From positions 118,693-182,692 of the forward strand of contig JAFLUM010000001.1 of assembly GCA_022508805.1 (NCBI GenBank): a DNA stretch of 64,000 nt, written 5' to 3'. Source of the stretch: Oscillospiraceae bacterium (GTDB lineage: Bacteria; Bacillota; Clostridia; Oscillospirales; Acutalibacteraceae). A program made the translations under genes and the position numbers. How positions within the stretch are numbered: the stretch's first letter is position 1; every line of letters begins with the position of its first letter. This document shows positions 40,333 to 50,549 of the stretch, piece after piece. The notes beneath the pieces were generated by a model. The model worked only from the letters and a program-made list of their open reading frames with translations, was not told where the DNA came from and ran no database searches.

Positions 40333-43300
40333 TTATCCAAATAACGACATTTGAGCCTCTTCGGGCAGTCCGTCAAGAGCTCCCACCTCTTTTAACGCGG
40401 TGATGACCGAGCTTGATGCGCCTGTTTTTGCCTGAAAATCGTCCACAGATACAAAATCTCCGCTCTCGTCACGACCTTTTGCAAGTCCTGCCGCAGCCTT
40501 TCCGCCTACGCCGCTGAGAGCCGCAAAGGGCATTCTGATTTTTCCGTCCTCAATATAATATTCAGCAGCCTTTGACTTATAGATGTCGACAGGCAGCAGC
40601 TCAACGCCCCTTGCCATCATCTCATTTACCACCTGTAATGCAGTAAACTGATCGCTTTCCTTGGCGGTCATCGGCTTTTTGTTTTTATCGTTGGGGTCGC
40701 CTCGCAGCTCAAGCATTTTTCTCTTTACCGCGTTTCTGCCCTGAAGCACGGTTACGGCGTCAAGGTCGCCGCCGCGAACAGTCAAAAATGCCGTGTAATA
40801 TTCAAGCGGCTTATATATCTTATACCAACCCAAACGCAGAGCAGCGATAACATAAGCCGCCGCGTGAGCCTTGGGGAACATATATTTTATTTTCATACAG
40901 GAATCAATGTACCATTCGGGCACATTGTTATCTCTCATAGCCTTAAAATGATCCTCGGTAAGCAGCTTTGTCGCCTTACCCTTACGGACTATCTCCATAA
41001 TCTTGAATGCCATATCAGGCTCAAGACCCGCGTGCATAAGGTAGATCATTATACTGTCACGTGTTCCGATAACGTCGGAAATAGTACACGTTCCGTTCTT
41101 GATAAGCTCCTGAGCATTGCCCAGCCACACGTCTGTGCCGTGAGAAAGTCCCGATATTTGCAAAAGGTCTGAGAAGCATTTCGGCTGAGCCTCCGTGAGC
41201 ATTCCGCGAACGAAATCCGTTCCCATTTCGGGGATGGACAGCGTTCCCGTTTGAACGCCGATATCGTCAGGTGTTAAGCCTAACGGAGCAGGACTTGTGC
41301 AAAGCTTTATTATCTCCGGATCGCATACGTCAACGTCCATAACGTTTATGCCTGTCAGATCCTCAAGGTGCTTATAAAGCGTGGGAACATCGTGACCGAG
41401 AATATCCAGCTTTAAAATAGTATCGTGCAGGAAATGGAAGTCGAAATGTGTGGTCTCCATATCGGACGAGGTATCGTCGGCGGGATACTGAACGGGTGTG
41501 AAATCATAAACGTCAAATTCGGCGGGGACAACGACCATTCCGCCGGGGTGCTGACCCGTAGTCCGCTTGATTCCCGTACAGCCGCGGGTGAGCCTGTCCT
41601 CCTCCGCACGGGTAACAACTCTGCCCTTTTCCTCAAGATACTTTTTAACGAAGCCGTAGGCAGTTTTGTCGGCGACTGTGGCGATCGTTCCCGCCTTGAA
41701 AACGTGGGTTTTGCCGAAAAGCTCCTCAGTATAACGGTGGGCACGTCCTTGATAATCACCTGAAAAGTTCAGGTCGATATCGGGGGCCTTGTCGCCGTGG
41801 AAGCCCAAAAACGTCTGGAAGGGTATTTCGTGTCCGTCACGGATCATGGGCTTATCACAGTGAGGACAGTTTTTCGGCGGCATATCAAAGCCCGAGCCGT
41901 ATTCGCCGTTTAAGAAGAATTCGCTGTGCTTGCAGTGGGGGCAGCGGTAGTGGGGAGCTAAAGGATTTACCTCTGAGATACCTGCCATGGTAGCAACAAA
42001 CGAAGATCCGACAGAACCACGGGAGCCAACGTGATAGCCGTGAGCCTCGGAATCCCACACAAGCTTTTGTGCGATTATGTAAAGAACGGCAAAGCCGTGT
42101 TCAATAACGGAGTCAAGCTCCATTGAAAGTCTGTCCGCCACGTATTCGGGTACGGGATCGCCGTACCATTCCTTAGCCTTATCCCAGCAGATTTTGCGAA
42201 GCTCGTCCTCCGCTCCGTCAATGGACGGTTGGAAAGTACCCTTTGGTATAGGTCGCACCTGCTCTATCATATCGGCAATTTTATTTGTATTTTCGACCAC
42301 TATCTCATACGCCGTATCCTCGCCCAAATATGCAAACTCGCCGAGCATCTCCTCGGTAGTTTTAAAATAGAGCGGAGCCTGAGTATCGGCATCCTTAAAT
42401 CCCTGTCCTGCCATCAAAATTGCACGGTACATAGCATCCTCAGGGTCCATAAAATGTACGTCACCGGTGGCAACGGTCATTTTACCAAGTGAATCGCCGA
42501 GAGCGATGATTTTTCTGTTTATATTTTCAAGATCCTCGTGTGTTTTGATGTGTGCGTATTCGGGACGGTCGGAGCGGATCATAAATTCGTTGTTGCCGTT
42601 GGGCTGAATTTCAAGGTAATCATAAAATTCGGCGATTTTACGGATCTCCTCCTCGGGCTTTCCGAATACTACAGCTCTGTAAAGTTCTCCGGCTTCACAG
42701 GCCGAACCGATAATCAGCCCCTCTCGGTGCTTGATTATTTCGGAGCGGGGCATTCTCGGTCTTTTATAAAAATAATCAACATTTGAAAGTGAAATAAGCT
42801 TGTAAAGGTTTTTAAGTCCTACCGCGTTTTTCACGAGTATTATTATGTGGTAACGCTGTAAGCCTTTAAGGTCGGCATTCGGGTCTGCCATATCGTCGAT
42901 AAGATAACCCTCAACGCCGTAAATCAGCTTGATATCCTTGCCTTCACCTGCCGTCATCGCATCGGGATACCCTTGAGCAACGCCGTGGTCCGTTATGGCG
43001 ATTGCAGGATGTCCCCATTCGATGGCACGCTCAACAAGCTTGTCAGCAGGTGTCATACCGTCCATTGCGGACATATTGGTGTGCAGGTGCAATTCAACAC
43101 GCTTTTTCGGTGCATTATCTTGCTTTCTGATACGCTTAACGGTATTTACCGAAGTAGCTGAAATAATATTCTCACCCGAGAATTTATCGAAAGTCACCCT
43201 GCCGTAAACGAGTACGGTCATACCGTCCTTCATGGCACTGATAAAGGACTTTACCTTGTCGCAGTTTTCAAAAATCTTTACCGAATATGAATATGTATTG

Positions 43301-44070
43301 TCCGTTATGTTAAAGAGGATTATATTGTTTTTGCCGTCTCTTGTGGTTTTTACGTCAAAGCCGAACACCTCACCCCAAACGACAACTGCTCCGCTCTCAA
43401 TATTTATTTCACTGAGAGCTTGTATTTTTGAGGTTCTGATAACACCGCCGTAAATCGGCTTTTGTGTTTCAAGATAAAGCGGAATACCCTCGACCACCTT
43501 GTGATTTTTAGGGTCGGAGGCAAAGGCATCGGCAGATATCTTAGCCGCACGAAGCATTTCCTCATCGACCTTTTTCTGCATTGAATCCAGCGCGGCTTCG
43601 GTATCAAAATCTTTTTGCAAAAAGCTTACCGAGCACTCAAATCCGAAAATTTCACGGATTATCTTTTCGATTTCCCTATCACAACCGCTGTCTATGAGTA
43701 TATCTCTGCCGCCTTTTTTAAGTTCGACAGTTAAATCTTTGCCCGAAAGCGAATACCCGGCGCCGTTAAAATATCCGTTTGCTACCACTGCACGCTTTTT
43801 AAGTATTGCAGTGACAATATCCATATATCCCGTGTGAAAGCCTGTTCTCGACTCGTCGCACACGACGGTGATATCCGCCTGTATTGCATCAGAGAGTATT
43901 TTTTCTATCTCTTTTACTCTGCTGTTATCTATTACTTTATAAGGTTTTACGGTTAACCTTGCAGCCTTCTCATTTTCGGTCGTCACGAGACTGCAAATCT
44001 CTGCCGCGGCAATGTCGGGATAATTACCGCAATCCAAATATTCACCGAAAAGCTCTTCAAAAATTGCCAT
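40333..44070 (-). CDS. polC: DNA polymerase III alpha subunit, PolC type, lacking the inserted exonuclease
   Basis: Protein of 1245 residues; PolC is usually near 1430. Replicative polymerase. Order: N-terminal domain, OB fold (about 208-310, GAVVVWGEVFGFDV), PHP domain from about 322 (RVELHLHTNMSAMDG, AITDHGVAQG, YGVEGYLIDD near 385-393), then directly ADLKGLQRYHIIILVKNAVG. In other PolC proteins a 3'-5' proofreading exonuclease of about 180 residues is inserted at that point, with a DVETTG motif; none is present. The polymerase part is intact: zinc finger CPHC...CPHC, SRGSVGSSFVATM, DKAPDIDLNFSGDYQ. The reading frame is uninterrupted, so this is not a frameshift. Confidence 0.93.
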   Translation of the reverse strand: MAIFEELFGEYLDCGNYPDIAAAEICSLVTTENEKAARLTVKPYKVIDNSRVKEIEKILSDAIQADITVVCDESRTGFHTGYMDIVTAILKKRAVVANGYFNGAGYSLSGKDLTVELKKGGRDILIDSGCDREIEKIIREIFGFECSVSFLQKDFDTEAALDSMQKKVDEEMLRAAKISADAFASDPKNHKVVEGIPLYLETQKPIYGGVIRTSKIQALSEINIESGAVVVWGEVFGFDVKTTRDGKNNIILFNITDNTYSYSVKIFENCDKVKSFISAMKDGMTVLVYGRVTFDKFSGENIISATSVNTVKRIRKQDNAPKKRVELHLHTNMSAMDGMTPADKLVERAIEWGHPAIAITDHGVAQGYPDAMTAGEGKDIKLIYGVEGYLIDDMADPNADLKGLQRYHIIILVKNAVGLKNLYKLISLSNVDYFYKRPRMPRSEIIKHREGLIIGSACEAGELYRAVVFGKPEEEIRKIAEFYDYLEIQPNGNNEFMIRSDRPEYAHIKTHEDLENINRKIIALGDSLGKMTVATGDVHFMDPEDAMYRAILMAGQGFKDADTQAPLYFKTTEEMLGEFAYLGEDTAYEIVVENTNKIADMIEQVRPIPKGTFQPSIDGAEDELRKICWDKAKEWYGDPVPEYVADRLSMELDSVIEHGFAVLYIIAQKLVWDSEAHGYHVGSRGSVGSSFVATMAGISEVNPLAPHYRCPHCKHSEFFLNGEYGSGFDMPPKNCPHCDKPMIRDGHEIPFQTFLGFHGDKAPDIDLNFSGDYQGRAHRYTEELFGKTHVFKAGTIATVADKTAYGFVKKYLEEKGRVVTRAEEDRLTRGCTGIKRTTGQHPGGMVVVPAEFDVYDFTPVQYPADDTSSDMETTHFDFHFLHDTILKLDILGHDVPTLYKHLEDLTGINVMDVDVCDPEIIKLCTSPAPLGLTPDDIGVQTGTLSIPEMGTDFVRGMLTEAQPKCFSDLLQISGLSHGTDVWLGNAQELIKNGTCTISDVIGTRDSIMIYLMHAGLEPDMAFKIMEIVRKGKATKLLTEDHFKAMRDNNVPEWYIDSCMKIKYMFPKAHAAAYVIAALRLGWYKIYKPLEYYTAFLTVRGGDLDAVTVLQGRNAVKRKMLELRGDPNDKNKKPMTAKESDQFTALQVVNEMMARGVELLPVDIYKSKAAEYYIEDGKIRMPFAALSGVGGKAAAGLAKGRDESGDFVSVDDFQAKTGASSSVITALKEVGALDGLPEEAQMSLFG

Positions 44071-44082
44071 ATGTATTCCCCG

Positions 44083-45135
44083 TTACATTTTTTCTATTTC
44101 ATTTAACAGCTCGTCCACTATTTTTTCTTCCGTCACCTTTTTAAGCACCTCGCCGTGCTTGAAGATCACACCGCAGCCGTCTCCGCCTGCGACGCCGATG
44201 TCAGCCTCTCTCGCCTCACCCGGTCCGTTGACAACACAGCCCATAACGGCAACCTTTAAAGGTTTTTTACAGTCGGACAGGGCGTTTTCGATTTTATCTG
44301 CCAAAGATATTAAATCAATTTTCGTTCTTCCGCAGGTGGGGCAGGACACGATGCTGACACAGTCAGTCTTTATTCCTGCCGCTTTTAGAATATCAAAACC
44401 CGCCTTGACCTCTTTTACGGGGTCGGCGGTCATTGAAACGCGTACGGTGTCACCTATGCCGTCAAGCAACAGTGAGCCTATGCCTATGCTCGATTTCACC
44501 AAAGCAAAGTGCTGCGTTCCCGCTTCGGTAACGCCCAAATGCAGCGGATAATCGCACATTTCGGCGACTAAGCGGTATGCTTTTACCATTTTTTGCACGT
44601 CAGAGGATTTAATTGACACGACTATATCGTTAAAATCGTATTTTTCTAAAAGAGCTATGTGGCGCATAGCGCTTTCCGCCATAGCCTCGGGGGTGGGAGC
44701 GCCGTATTTTGCAAGCAGCTCTTTTTCAAGAGAGCCGGAATTAACGCCTATCCTTATGGGCACAGAATGGAGCCTACAGGCATCGGCAACGGCACGGACA
44801 CGCTCTTCGTCGCCGATATTACCGGGATTTATTCTTATCTTGTCCGCTCCCGCCGCAACGCTGTCCAAAGCACAGCGGTAATCAAAATGAATATCCGCCA
44901 CCACGGGGATATTCACGGCTTCTTTAACGGCATAAAGAGTTTTTACCGCCTCTTTATTGGGAACGGTCAGGCGTATGATCTCACAGCCTGCTTTTTCAAG
45001 CGCGACAGCCTGACGTACATTGCCCTCGCAGTCCTCCGCAGGAATATTGAGCATCGACTGCACCGTGATGGGATTGTTTCCGCCGATTTTCACGTTTCCT
45101 GCCTGTACTACGCGACTTTTTCTACGGTTTATCAT
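44083..45135 (-). CDS. ispG: (E)-4-hydroxy-3-methylbut-2-enyl-diphosphate synthase
   Basis: Protein of 350 residues. Penultimate enzyme of the MEP isoprenoid pathway, an iron-sulfur enzyme. N-terminal TIM barrel (VQSMLNIPAEDCEGNVRQA) and C-terminal cluster ligands in SCPTCGRTKIDL and CVVNGPGEAREAD. Length is normal for the short bacterial form. Lies between rseP and polC in the isoprenoid/replication block, 12 bases before polC. Confidence 0.96.
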   Translation of the reverse strand: MINRRKSRVVQAGNVKIGGNNPITVQSMLNIPAEDCEGNVRQAVALEKAGCEIIRLTVPNKEAVKTLYAVKEAVNIPVVADIHFDYRCALDSVAAGADKIRINPGNIGDEERVRAVADACRLHSVPIRIGVNSGSLEKELLAKYGAPTPEAMAESAMRHIALLEKYDFNDIVVSIKSSDVQKMVKAYRLVAEMCDYPLHLGVTEAGTQHFALVKSSIGIGSLLLDGIGDTVRVSMTADPVKEVKAGFDILKAAGIKTDCVSIVSCPTCGRTKIDLISLADKIENALSDCKKPLKVAVMGCVVNGPGEAREADIGVAGGDGCGVIFKHGEVLKKVTEEKIVDELLNEIEKM

Positions 45136-45151
45136 AAATTTACCTCTCGGA

Positions 45152-46210
45152 TCATTTTTTAACTAAATTTACAATATCGTTAAAGGTGACAACGAGCATC
45201 AAAAGCAGTAACAGTGCCAATCCGATTCCATGAATAAGTCCTTCGTGTTTGGGATTGAGCGGTTTTCTGCGAATGCCCTCGATTATTAAGAAAAACAGCC
45301 GTCCGCCGTCCAAAGCCGGCAACGGAAGCAGGTTGAAAATACCGATATTTATTGATATAAAAGCCATCATCGTGAGTGCGGTGATAAGTCCGTCTTTGCT
45401 TACGGCCGCACTTGCCGCCGCATCTGCGATAACATTCACCGTTCCCACGGGACCCGACAGGTCTGTCAATCCGTATCGCCCTGTCACAAGATCAAAAAGG
45501 CTCAGCCACACAAGCCGCGTTATGGACGCCGCCCGTTTAAAGGAATTTGTAAATACATTTAAAAATCCGGGTTCTTCGCCCAAAACAACAAAATCGTATG
45601 TGATAAAGGTATATTTGCCATCCTTTTCCGTTTGAAAGGTGACGTCATTCAGTTCCACTTTTTCACCGCCGCGGCGGACAGTCATATCAAAAACACCGTC
45701 ATCGGAACGGCTCATAAGAAATGATATGTCCATATCGGAGAATACTCTGTGACCGTCGATTACAAGTATCTCGTCGTTTTCCCTCAGTCCCGTCTGCTGA
45801 CTTACGGCGTTTTCATGAAAATAGATAATCTTGTTTGTGCCGATAAGGTCTTCCATCGAGAGCACAACGGACACGATAACGAGACCTAAAATCAGGTTCA
45901 TTACGGCTCCTGCGGCAACAATTATAATTTTTTGCCATACCTTTTTGCGCCCGAAGGCGTTTTCGTCCGAGCTTTCCTCGTCCTCACCCTCCATACTCAC
46001 ATATCCGCCGATGGGCAGCAGGCGAAGAGCGTAAGTCGTATCGCCCTTCTTTTTCTTGAATATGGCAGGTCCCATTCCAAGGGCGAACTCGTTGACCTTT
46101 ACCTTAAAAAGCTTTGCAAAGGTAAAGTGACCCAGCTCATGTATTGATATTAAAAGTCCAAAAAACAGGATAGCCACCAAAAACGGCCACACCTTTGACC
46201 ATATTTCCAA
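45152..46210 (-). CDS. rseP: RIP-type site-2 metalloprotease
   Basis: About 352 residues, an intramembrane zinc protease of the RseP/RasP family that cleaves anti-sigma factors and signal peptides. ISIHELGHFTFAKLF carries HExxH; a PDZ domain (residues about 110-190) follows, and NLLPLPALDGGRLFF carries the third zinc ligand region. The start is taken as TTG at 46210, giving MEIWSKVWPF, with AAGG 8 bases upstream in the end of dxr; the longer reading from 46258 would overlap dxr. Confidence 0.94.
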   Translation of the reverse strand: MEIWSKVWPFLVAILFFGLLISIHELGHFTFAKLFKVKVNEFALGMGPAIFKKKKGDTTYALRLLPIGGYVSMEGEDEESSDENAFGRKKVWQKIIIVAAGAVMNLILGLVIVSVVLSMEDLIGTNKIIYFHENAVSQQTGLRENDEILVIDGHRVFSDMDISFLMSRSDDGVFDMTVRRGGEKVELNDVTFQTEKDGKYTFITYDFVVLGEEPGFLNVFTNSFKRAASITRLVWLSLFDLVTGRYGLTDLSGPVGTVNVIADAAASAAVSKDGLITALTMMAFISINIGIFNLLPLPALDGGRLFFLIIEGIRRKPLNPKHEGLIHGIGLALLLLLMLVVTFNDIVNLVKK

Positions 46211-46215
46211 AAAGA

Positions 46216-47373
46216 TCACCTTTTCTTTGCGTATTTGATAACAAGCTCTCGGGCACACCTGTCGGCGTCGTCGATATCGTCCGCCGTGTAGCTTTGTACC
46301 TTAGGAGCCTCGTTCATAACTCTTTCAGTCAATTCTCCGATATCCAAAAATCCTATTTCACCGCGCCTGAACATCAAATTTGCCTGTTCGTTGGCGCTGT
46401 TGGCGAAAGCGGGATAAAGTCCTCCGCGTGTTATGGCATCACGGCAGACGTCCATACATCTGAATGTATCGTGATCGGGTTTGTAGAATGTGAGTGTAGT
46501 AAGCTTTGCAAGGTCTAATTCACCCGTCAGTGACTCTATACGCTCAGGGTAAGTCAGCGCGTACTGAATGGGTATCTTCATATCGGGAAGTCCCAACTGC
46601 GCTATGACCGCATTATCATCATACTCCACCATTGAGTGAATTATACTCTCACGGTGAACGAGAATTTCTATTTTTGACGGAGCTACCGAAAACAGCCAAA
46701 CAGCCTCAATAAGCTCCAAACCCTTATTCATCATTGTAGCAGAGTCAACGGTAATTTTTTGTCCCATACTCCAGTTCGGGTGCTTGAGCGCGTCGGCGAC
46801 CGTGACATTCTTAAGCTCATCACGTGTTTTTCCGAAGAACGGTCCGCCTGAAGCTGTTAAAATTATTTTTTTCAGTGCTCTGTTTGACGGTGCACCCTGC
46901 AGACACTGGAATATGGCGGAATGCTCGGAATCCACGGGTAAAATATCGACTCCCTTTTCCCTTGCAGTTCCCGTTACAAGCTGACCGCCTGCCACAAGCG
47001 TTTCTTTATTGGCGAGAGCTATTTTTTTGCCGCAGTCAATAGCAGTAAGAGTGGGCCTGAGTCCCGCTATGCCTACCACGGCGTTTATCACCGTGTCGGC
47101 AGTCGGCTCGGCGGCACATTCGCACACGCCCGAAAGTCCCGAAAGCACCTTGGTGTCCGTATCCGCTACACGCAATTTAAGGTCTTTTGCGGCATTTTCG
47201 TCTGCCAGTGCGGCAACCTTGGGGTGGAACTCTCTTATCTGTTTTTCAATGATATCTACATTAGAATATGCCGAAAGCGCGGAGACAGAGTATCCGCACT
47301 TTCTTGCTGTTTCAAGGCTCTGGACACCTATTGAGCCCGTTGAGCCTAATATACTTAAATTTTTCGCAGTCAT
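46216..47373 (-). CDS. dxr: 1-Deoxy-D-xylulose 5-phosphate reductoisomerase
   Basis: Protein of 385 residues catalysing the NADPH-dependent step of the MEP pathway. LGSTGSIGVQSLE at the N-terminus binds NADPH; LVAGGQLV, LTASGGPFFG and HPNWSMGQKITVDSATMMNKGLE carry the substrate and metal site; HRESIIHSMVEY follows. It overlaps the cdsA stop by one base (TAATG). Confidence 0.96.
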   Translation of the reverse strand: MTAKNLSILGSTGSIGVQSLETARKCGYSVSALSAYSNVDIIEKQIREFHPKVAALADENAAKDLKLRVADTDTKVLSGLSGVCECAAEPTADTVINAVVGIAGLRPTLTAIDCGKKIALANKETLVAGGQLVTGTAREKGVDILPVDSEHSAIFQCLQGAPSNRALKKIILTASGGPFFGKTRDELKNVTVADALKHPNWSMGQKITVDSATMMNKGLELIEAVWLFSVAPSKIEILVHRESIIHSMVEYDDNAVIAQLGLPDMKIPIQYALTYPERIESLTGELDLAKLTTLTFYKPDHDTFRCMDVCRDAITRGGLYPAFANSANEQANLMFRRGEIGFLDIGELTERVMNEAPKVQSYTADDIDDADRCARELVIKYAKKR

Positions 47374-48257
47374 TAAAATACCACTCCGAAAATATTGATT
47401 ACAGCGTAAAATGCAATAAGCACAAAGACCTCGCTGTCAAAACGGTCCATCATTCCGCCGTGACCGGGAACTAAATTGCTGAAATCCTTTACGCCGCAAT
47501 TTCTTTTGAGCACCGAAAAGGTAAGGTCGCCCAACATTCCCGCAATGCAAAGCACGGCCGAAACGAGCGCTACCGTTAAATATTTGCCGTGAGGATTTTC
47601 AAATACAAAATTCTCAAATACCGCATAGAGAATCAATGCGCTTGCAACGCCGCCTAAAACGCCGCCGATAGCTCCCTCAACCGTCTTTTTAGGACTTACC
47701 TTGGGGCAGAGCTTATGCTTTCCTAAAAAGCTGCCTGCGAAATATGCGAAAACATCCGTAAGCCATGCGCAGAACATTACAAAAAGAATAAAGAAAAGTC
47801 CGTGTTGTTTTTCATAGCCTGCGTTGGGATAAAGCTTTTCAATTTCATTGCAATGCAGTAAAACCGATACTGCAAAGGAAATGCCCCAAGTCGTCACAAT
47901 TACCGCTGCCGCATCGTGGAATTTAATATTTTCAAAATCGGCAATCATAATTACAAAGCACAAAAGCCCGTAAAGCAGAAGAAAATAAACGGGATCAAGT
48001 GTTAATCCGAGTTTTTCGCCCAAAGCTAAAAGCTGCGTTCTGAAACCGAAGCACATAGGAATAGCAAAGCTTACTATTCCCGTTAAAGCGTTCATAAGTT
48101 TATTTTTTATTCCCAGTGCATGATTTATTTCATAAGTTGCCATTATGCTCACAACGGCCGCAGCAAGGGGGAAAAGCCACGATGCAATACCGCGCAACGC
48201 CACGACCGTAATTCCTGCTATAGCACAGCAAATACCGGCAATTACTTTCTTTTTCAT
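47373..48257 (-). CDS. cdsA: Phosphatidate cytidylyltransferase
   Basis: Protein of 294 residues with about eight membrane helices, making CDP-diacylglycerol for phospholipid synthesis. The C-terminal signature is LGDLTFSVLKRNCGVKDFSN followed by LVPGHGGMMDRFDS. It lies between uppS and dxr in the usual order. The ribosome binding site (GAGG) is rather far, about 14 bases, from the ATG. Confidence 0.95.
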   Translation of the reverse strand: MKKKVIAGICCAIAGITVVALRGIASWLFPLAAAVVSIMATYEINHALGIKNKLMNALTGIVSFAIPMCFGFRTQLLALGEKLGLTLDPVYFLLLYGLLCFVIMIADFENIKFHDAAAVIVTTWGISFAVSVLLHCNEIEKLYPNAGYEKQHGLFFILFVMFCAWLTDVFAYFAGSFLGKHKLCPKVSPKKTVEGAIGGVLGGVASALILYAVFENFVFENPHGKYLTVALVSAVLCIAGMLGDLTFSVLKRNCGVKDFSNLVPGHGGMMDRFDSEVFVLIAFYAVINIFGVVF

Positions 48258-48299
48258 AGTAAAACTTATATCCTCTCTGAATATGTAAGTAAGTGATGA

Positions 48300-49034
48300 T
48301 CACACTCCGCCGAAGCGACGGTGACGTTTTTCAAAATCACGAAGAGCTGAAACAAGATCGTCTTCAGTGAAATCGGGCCAAAGCACATTTGAAAACCACA
48401 GCTCGGAATACGCCGACTGCCAAGTAAGGAAGTTCGAAAGTCTGTATTCGCCGCTCGGTCTGATTATAAGGTCGGGGTCGGGCAGTCCTTTTGTATAAAG
48501 GCTGTCGGATATCATCTGTTCGTCAATGTCGTCTGCGGATATTTCCTCCGCCACAGCACGGCGAACGATATCCTTGACCCCCTCGGTAATTTCGTGTCTG
48601 CCGCCGTAGTTGATGGCTATATTCAAAATCACCTTGTCTTTATCACTGCTTTGAGCCTCGTTTAACTCCATAAGTGACAGAATATCAGCGGGTATGCCCT
48701 TACGCTCACCGATAAAACGCAGGCGAATGCCCTTTTCCTCATTTTCGGCTATGCGATCGTCAGCCTCCTCTAAATACTCACGGAAAAGCTGCATTATCGC
48801 CTCCACCTCTTCGGGCGGACGCTTCCAATTTTCAGTGGAAAAGGCGTAAAAAGTAATACACTTTACACCTAAATCTGCGGCAAACTCGCCTATTTTACGA
48901 AAGGTTCTTGCTCCCTCAATATGTCCTTTATATCGGGGCAGACCTCTTTGCTTTGCCCATCTTCCGTTGCCGTCCATAATAATGCCGATATGCTTTGGCA
49001 AAACGGAAAAGACAGGTAGATCTTTTTTATCCAT
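48300..49034 (-). CDS. uppS: Undecaprenyl (isoprenyl) diphosphate synthase
   Basis: Protein of 244 residues, cis-prenyltransferase that makes the lipid carrier for peptidoglycan. IIMDGNGRWAKQRGLPRYKGH contains the catalytic aspartate (position about 20), TFYAFSTENWKRPPEEV and the C-terminal RPSGEYRLSNFLTWQSAYSE complete the pattern. Lies between frr and cdsA. Confidence 0.96.
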   Translation of the reverse strand: MDKKDLPVFSVLPKHIGIIMDGNGRWAKQRGLPRYKGHIEGARTFRKIGEFAADLGVKCITFYAFSTENWKRPPEEVEAIMQLFREYLEEADDRIAENEEKGIRLRFIGERKGIPADILSLMELNEAQSSDKDKVILNIAINYGGRHEITEGVKDIVRRAVAEEISADDIDEQMISDSLYTKGLPDPDLIIRPSGEYRLSNFLTWQSAYSELWFSNVLWPDFTEDDLVSALRDFEKRHRRFGGV

Positions 49035-49053
49035 AGCTTTTAAAACAGCAAAT

Positions 49054-49074
49054 TATGGGCGGTCAGAGCCGCCC
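49054..49074 (-). other. Short hairpin between frr and uppS
   Basis: GGGCGG and CCGCCC arms around TCAGAG. There is no T run, so it may be only an intercistronic processing or stability hairpin. Confidence 0.35.
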
Positions 49075-49085
49075 ACACGTTTACC

Positions 49086-49640
49086 TTAAATCTCCATTAT
49101 TTCTTTTGCTTTTTTGTCAGCCAGAGTGTCGATATCCTTGATAAAGCCGTCGGTTATCTTTTGGATCTTCGTCTCTGCGTTTTTCTGGTCGTCCTCGGTT
49201 ATTTCGCTGTTCTTTTTCATAGCTTTGATCTTATCCATAGCATCACGGCGAATGGAACGGATAGCTACCTTAGACTCCTCGGCAATTTTTGCCACGTCTT
49301 TTGATAAGAGCTTCCTGCGCTCCTCAGTAAGAGGCGGGAAGGTAAGTCTTATGACCTTGCCGTCGTTTTGGGGATTTATGCCTAAATCCGATGCCTGAAT
49401 AGCTTTCGCTATGGCATTTATCGATGTAGCATCCCACGGCTGGATAACAAGAATTCTGCCCTCATTAACGGAGATAGCCGCCATCTGCTGAATGGGCGTG
49501 GGAACTCCGTAATAATCCACCGATATTTTGTCAAGCACCGAGGCGCTTGCTCTGCCTGCGCGCATTGATGCGTACTCATGCTCCAAAGACGAAATGGTCT
49601 TTGTCATTTTTTCTTTCATCGTATTAAAAACAGCTTCCAT
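49086..49640 (-). CDS. frr: Ribosome recycling factor
   Basis: Protein of 184 residues, standard length. It splits post-termination ribosomes with EF-G. The family core is visible: EYASMRAGRASASVLDKISVDYYGVPTPI near residues 24-52 (longer than a short motif), RILVIQPWDATSINAI, and the C-terminal helix. The start overlaps the pyrH stop by one base. Confidence 0.97.
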   Translation of the reverse strand: MEAVFNTMKEKMTKTISSLEHEYASMRAGRASASVLDKISVDYYGVPTPIQQMAAISVNEGRILVIQPWDATSINAIAKAIQASDLGINPQNDGKVIRLTFPPLTEERRKLLSKDVAKIAEESKVAIRSIRRDAMDKIKAMKKNSEITEDDQKNAETKIQKITDGFIKDIDTLADKKAKEIMEI

Positions 49641-50356
49641 TATTCCTTTTCCTCCAATACAATTGTTCCTACTTTTTTACCCAATACGGCGTCAACCATA
49701 TTTTGGGGATTCTCTAAATTAAATACGAGTATGGGGATACCGTTATCCCTGCAAAGTGATGCAGCCGTGCTGTCCATAACCGCAAGTCCGCGGCTTAAAA
49801 TGTCCTGATGTGTTATCACGTCAAATTTGACTGCATCCGAGAACCTGTTGGGGTCTTTGTCGTAAACCCCGTCAACGTTTGTTGCCTTGAAAATTATGTC
49901 AGCATCTATTTCGGCAGCACGAAGAGCCGCGGCAGTATCGGTCGAGAAGAACGGGTTGCCCGTTCCGCATCCGAAAATAACTATTCTGCCCTTTTCAAGA
50001 TGACGTGTTGCACGGCTGCGGATATAAGGTTCGGCAATTTTATTCATTTCAATAGCCGTCTGAACGCGGACATTTACGCCCATTTGTTCAAGTGCATCGG
50101 CAAGGGCCAGCGAGTTCATTACTGTTGCAAGCATACCGATATGGTCGGCTCTGGTCCTGTCCATATTGCCGCTGGAACGACCTCTCCAGAAGTTGCCGCC
50201 GCCTACGACTATTCCTATTTCCACGCCTAAATCCGCCATCTCCTTGACAGACGCACAGACACTGTTTACGGTATTAAAATCAAATCCGTGCTTTTCTTTG
50301 CCCGCGAGAACCTCCCCGCTGATTTTCAAAAGCACTCTTTTATATTTCGGCTCCAT
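49640..50356 (-). CDS. pyrH: UMP kinase
   Basis: Protein of 238 residues of the amino acid kinase fold, phosphorylating UMP to [29 protein letters not shown] and [18 protein letters not shown] are typical, as is the later [20 protein letters not shown]. First gene of the frr-uppS-cdsA-dxr-rseP-ispG-polC block, with a strong promoter upstream. Confidence 0.97.
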   Translation of the reverse strand: MEPKYKRVLLKISGEVLAGKEKHGFDFNTVNSVCASVKEMADLGVEIGIVVGGGNFWRGRSSGNMDRTRADHIGMLATVMNSLALADALEQMGVNVRVQTAIEMNKIAEPYIRSRATRHLEKGRIVIFGCGTGNPFFSTDTAAALRAAEIDADIIFKATNVDGVYDKDPNRFSDAVKFDVITHQDILSRGLAVMDSTAASLCRDNGIPILVFNLENPQNMVDAVLGKKVGTIVLEEKE

Positions 50357-50414
50357 TTTAACAGCTCCTTTTCGGTTATAGGCAATACTTCCACCTATTA
50401 CCTTGTTTAGTATA

Positions 50415-50443
50415 TTTTACATTAAAACGCCGTTTATGTAAAG
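50415..50443 (-). promoter_or_regulatory. Promoter of the pyrH block
   Basis: On the minus strand, TTTACA (50438-50443), 17 bases, TAAAAT (50415-50420). Confidence 0.7.
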
Positions 50444-50491
50444 ATGGCATTTTTCACAATTTGGCGCATACACCCTCTGTCAATTTGAATA

Positions 50492-50520
50492 TTGACTATT
50501 GACGGTCTGCACTATATAAT
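50492..50520 (+). promoter_or_regulatory. Promoter of the nahK-like gene
   Basis: TTGACT (50492-50497), 17 bases, TATAAT (50515-50520); ATG follows 30 bases downstream. Back to back with the pyrH promoter. Confidence 0.8.
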
Positions 50521-50549
50521 TTAGTTATAAATTAGTTGGGGTGTGAGTT

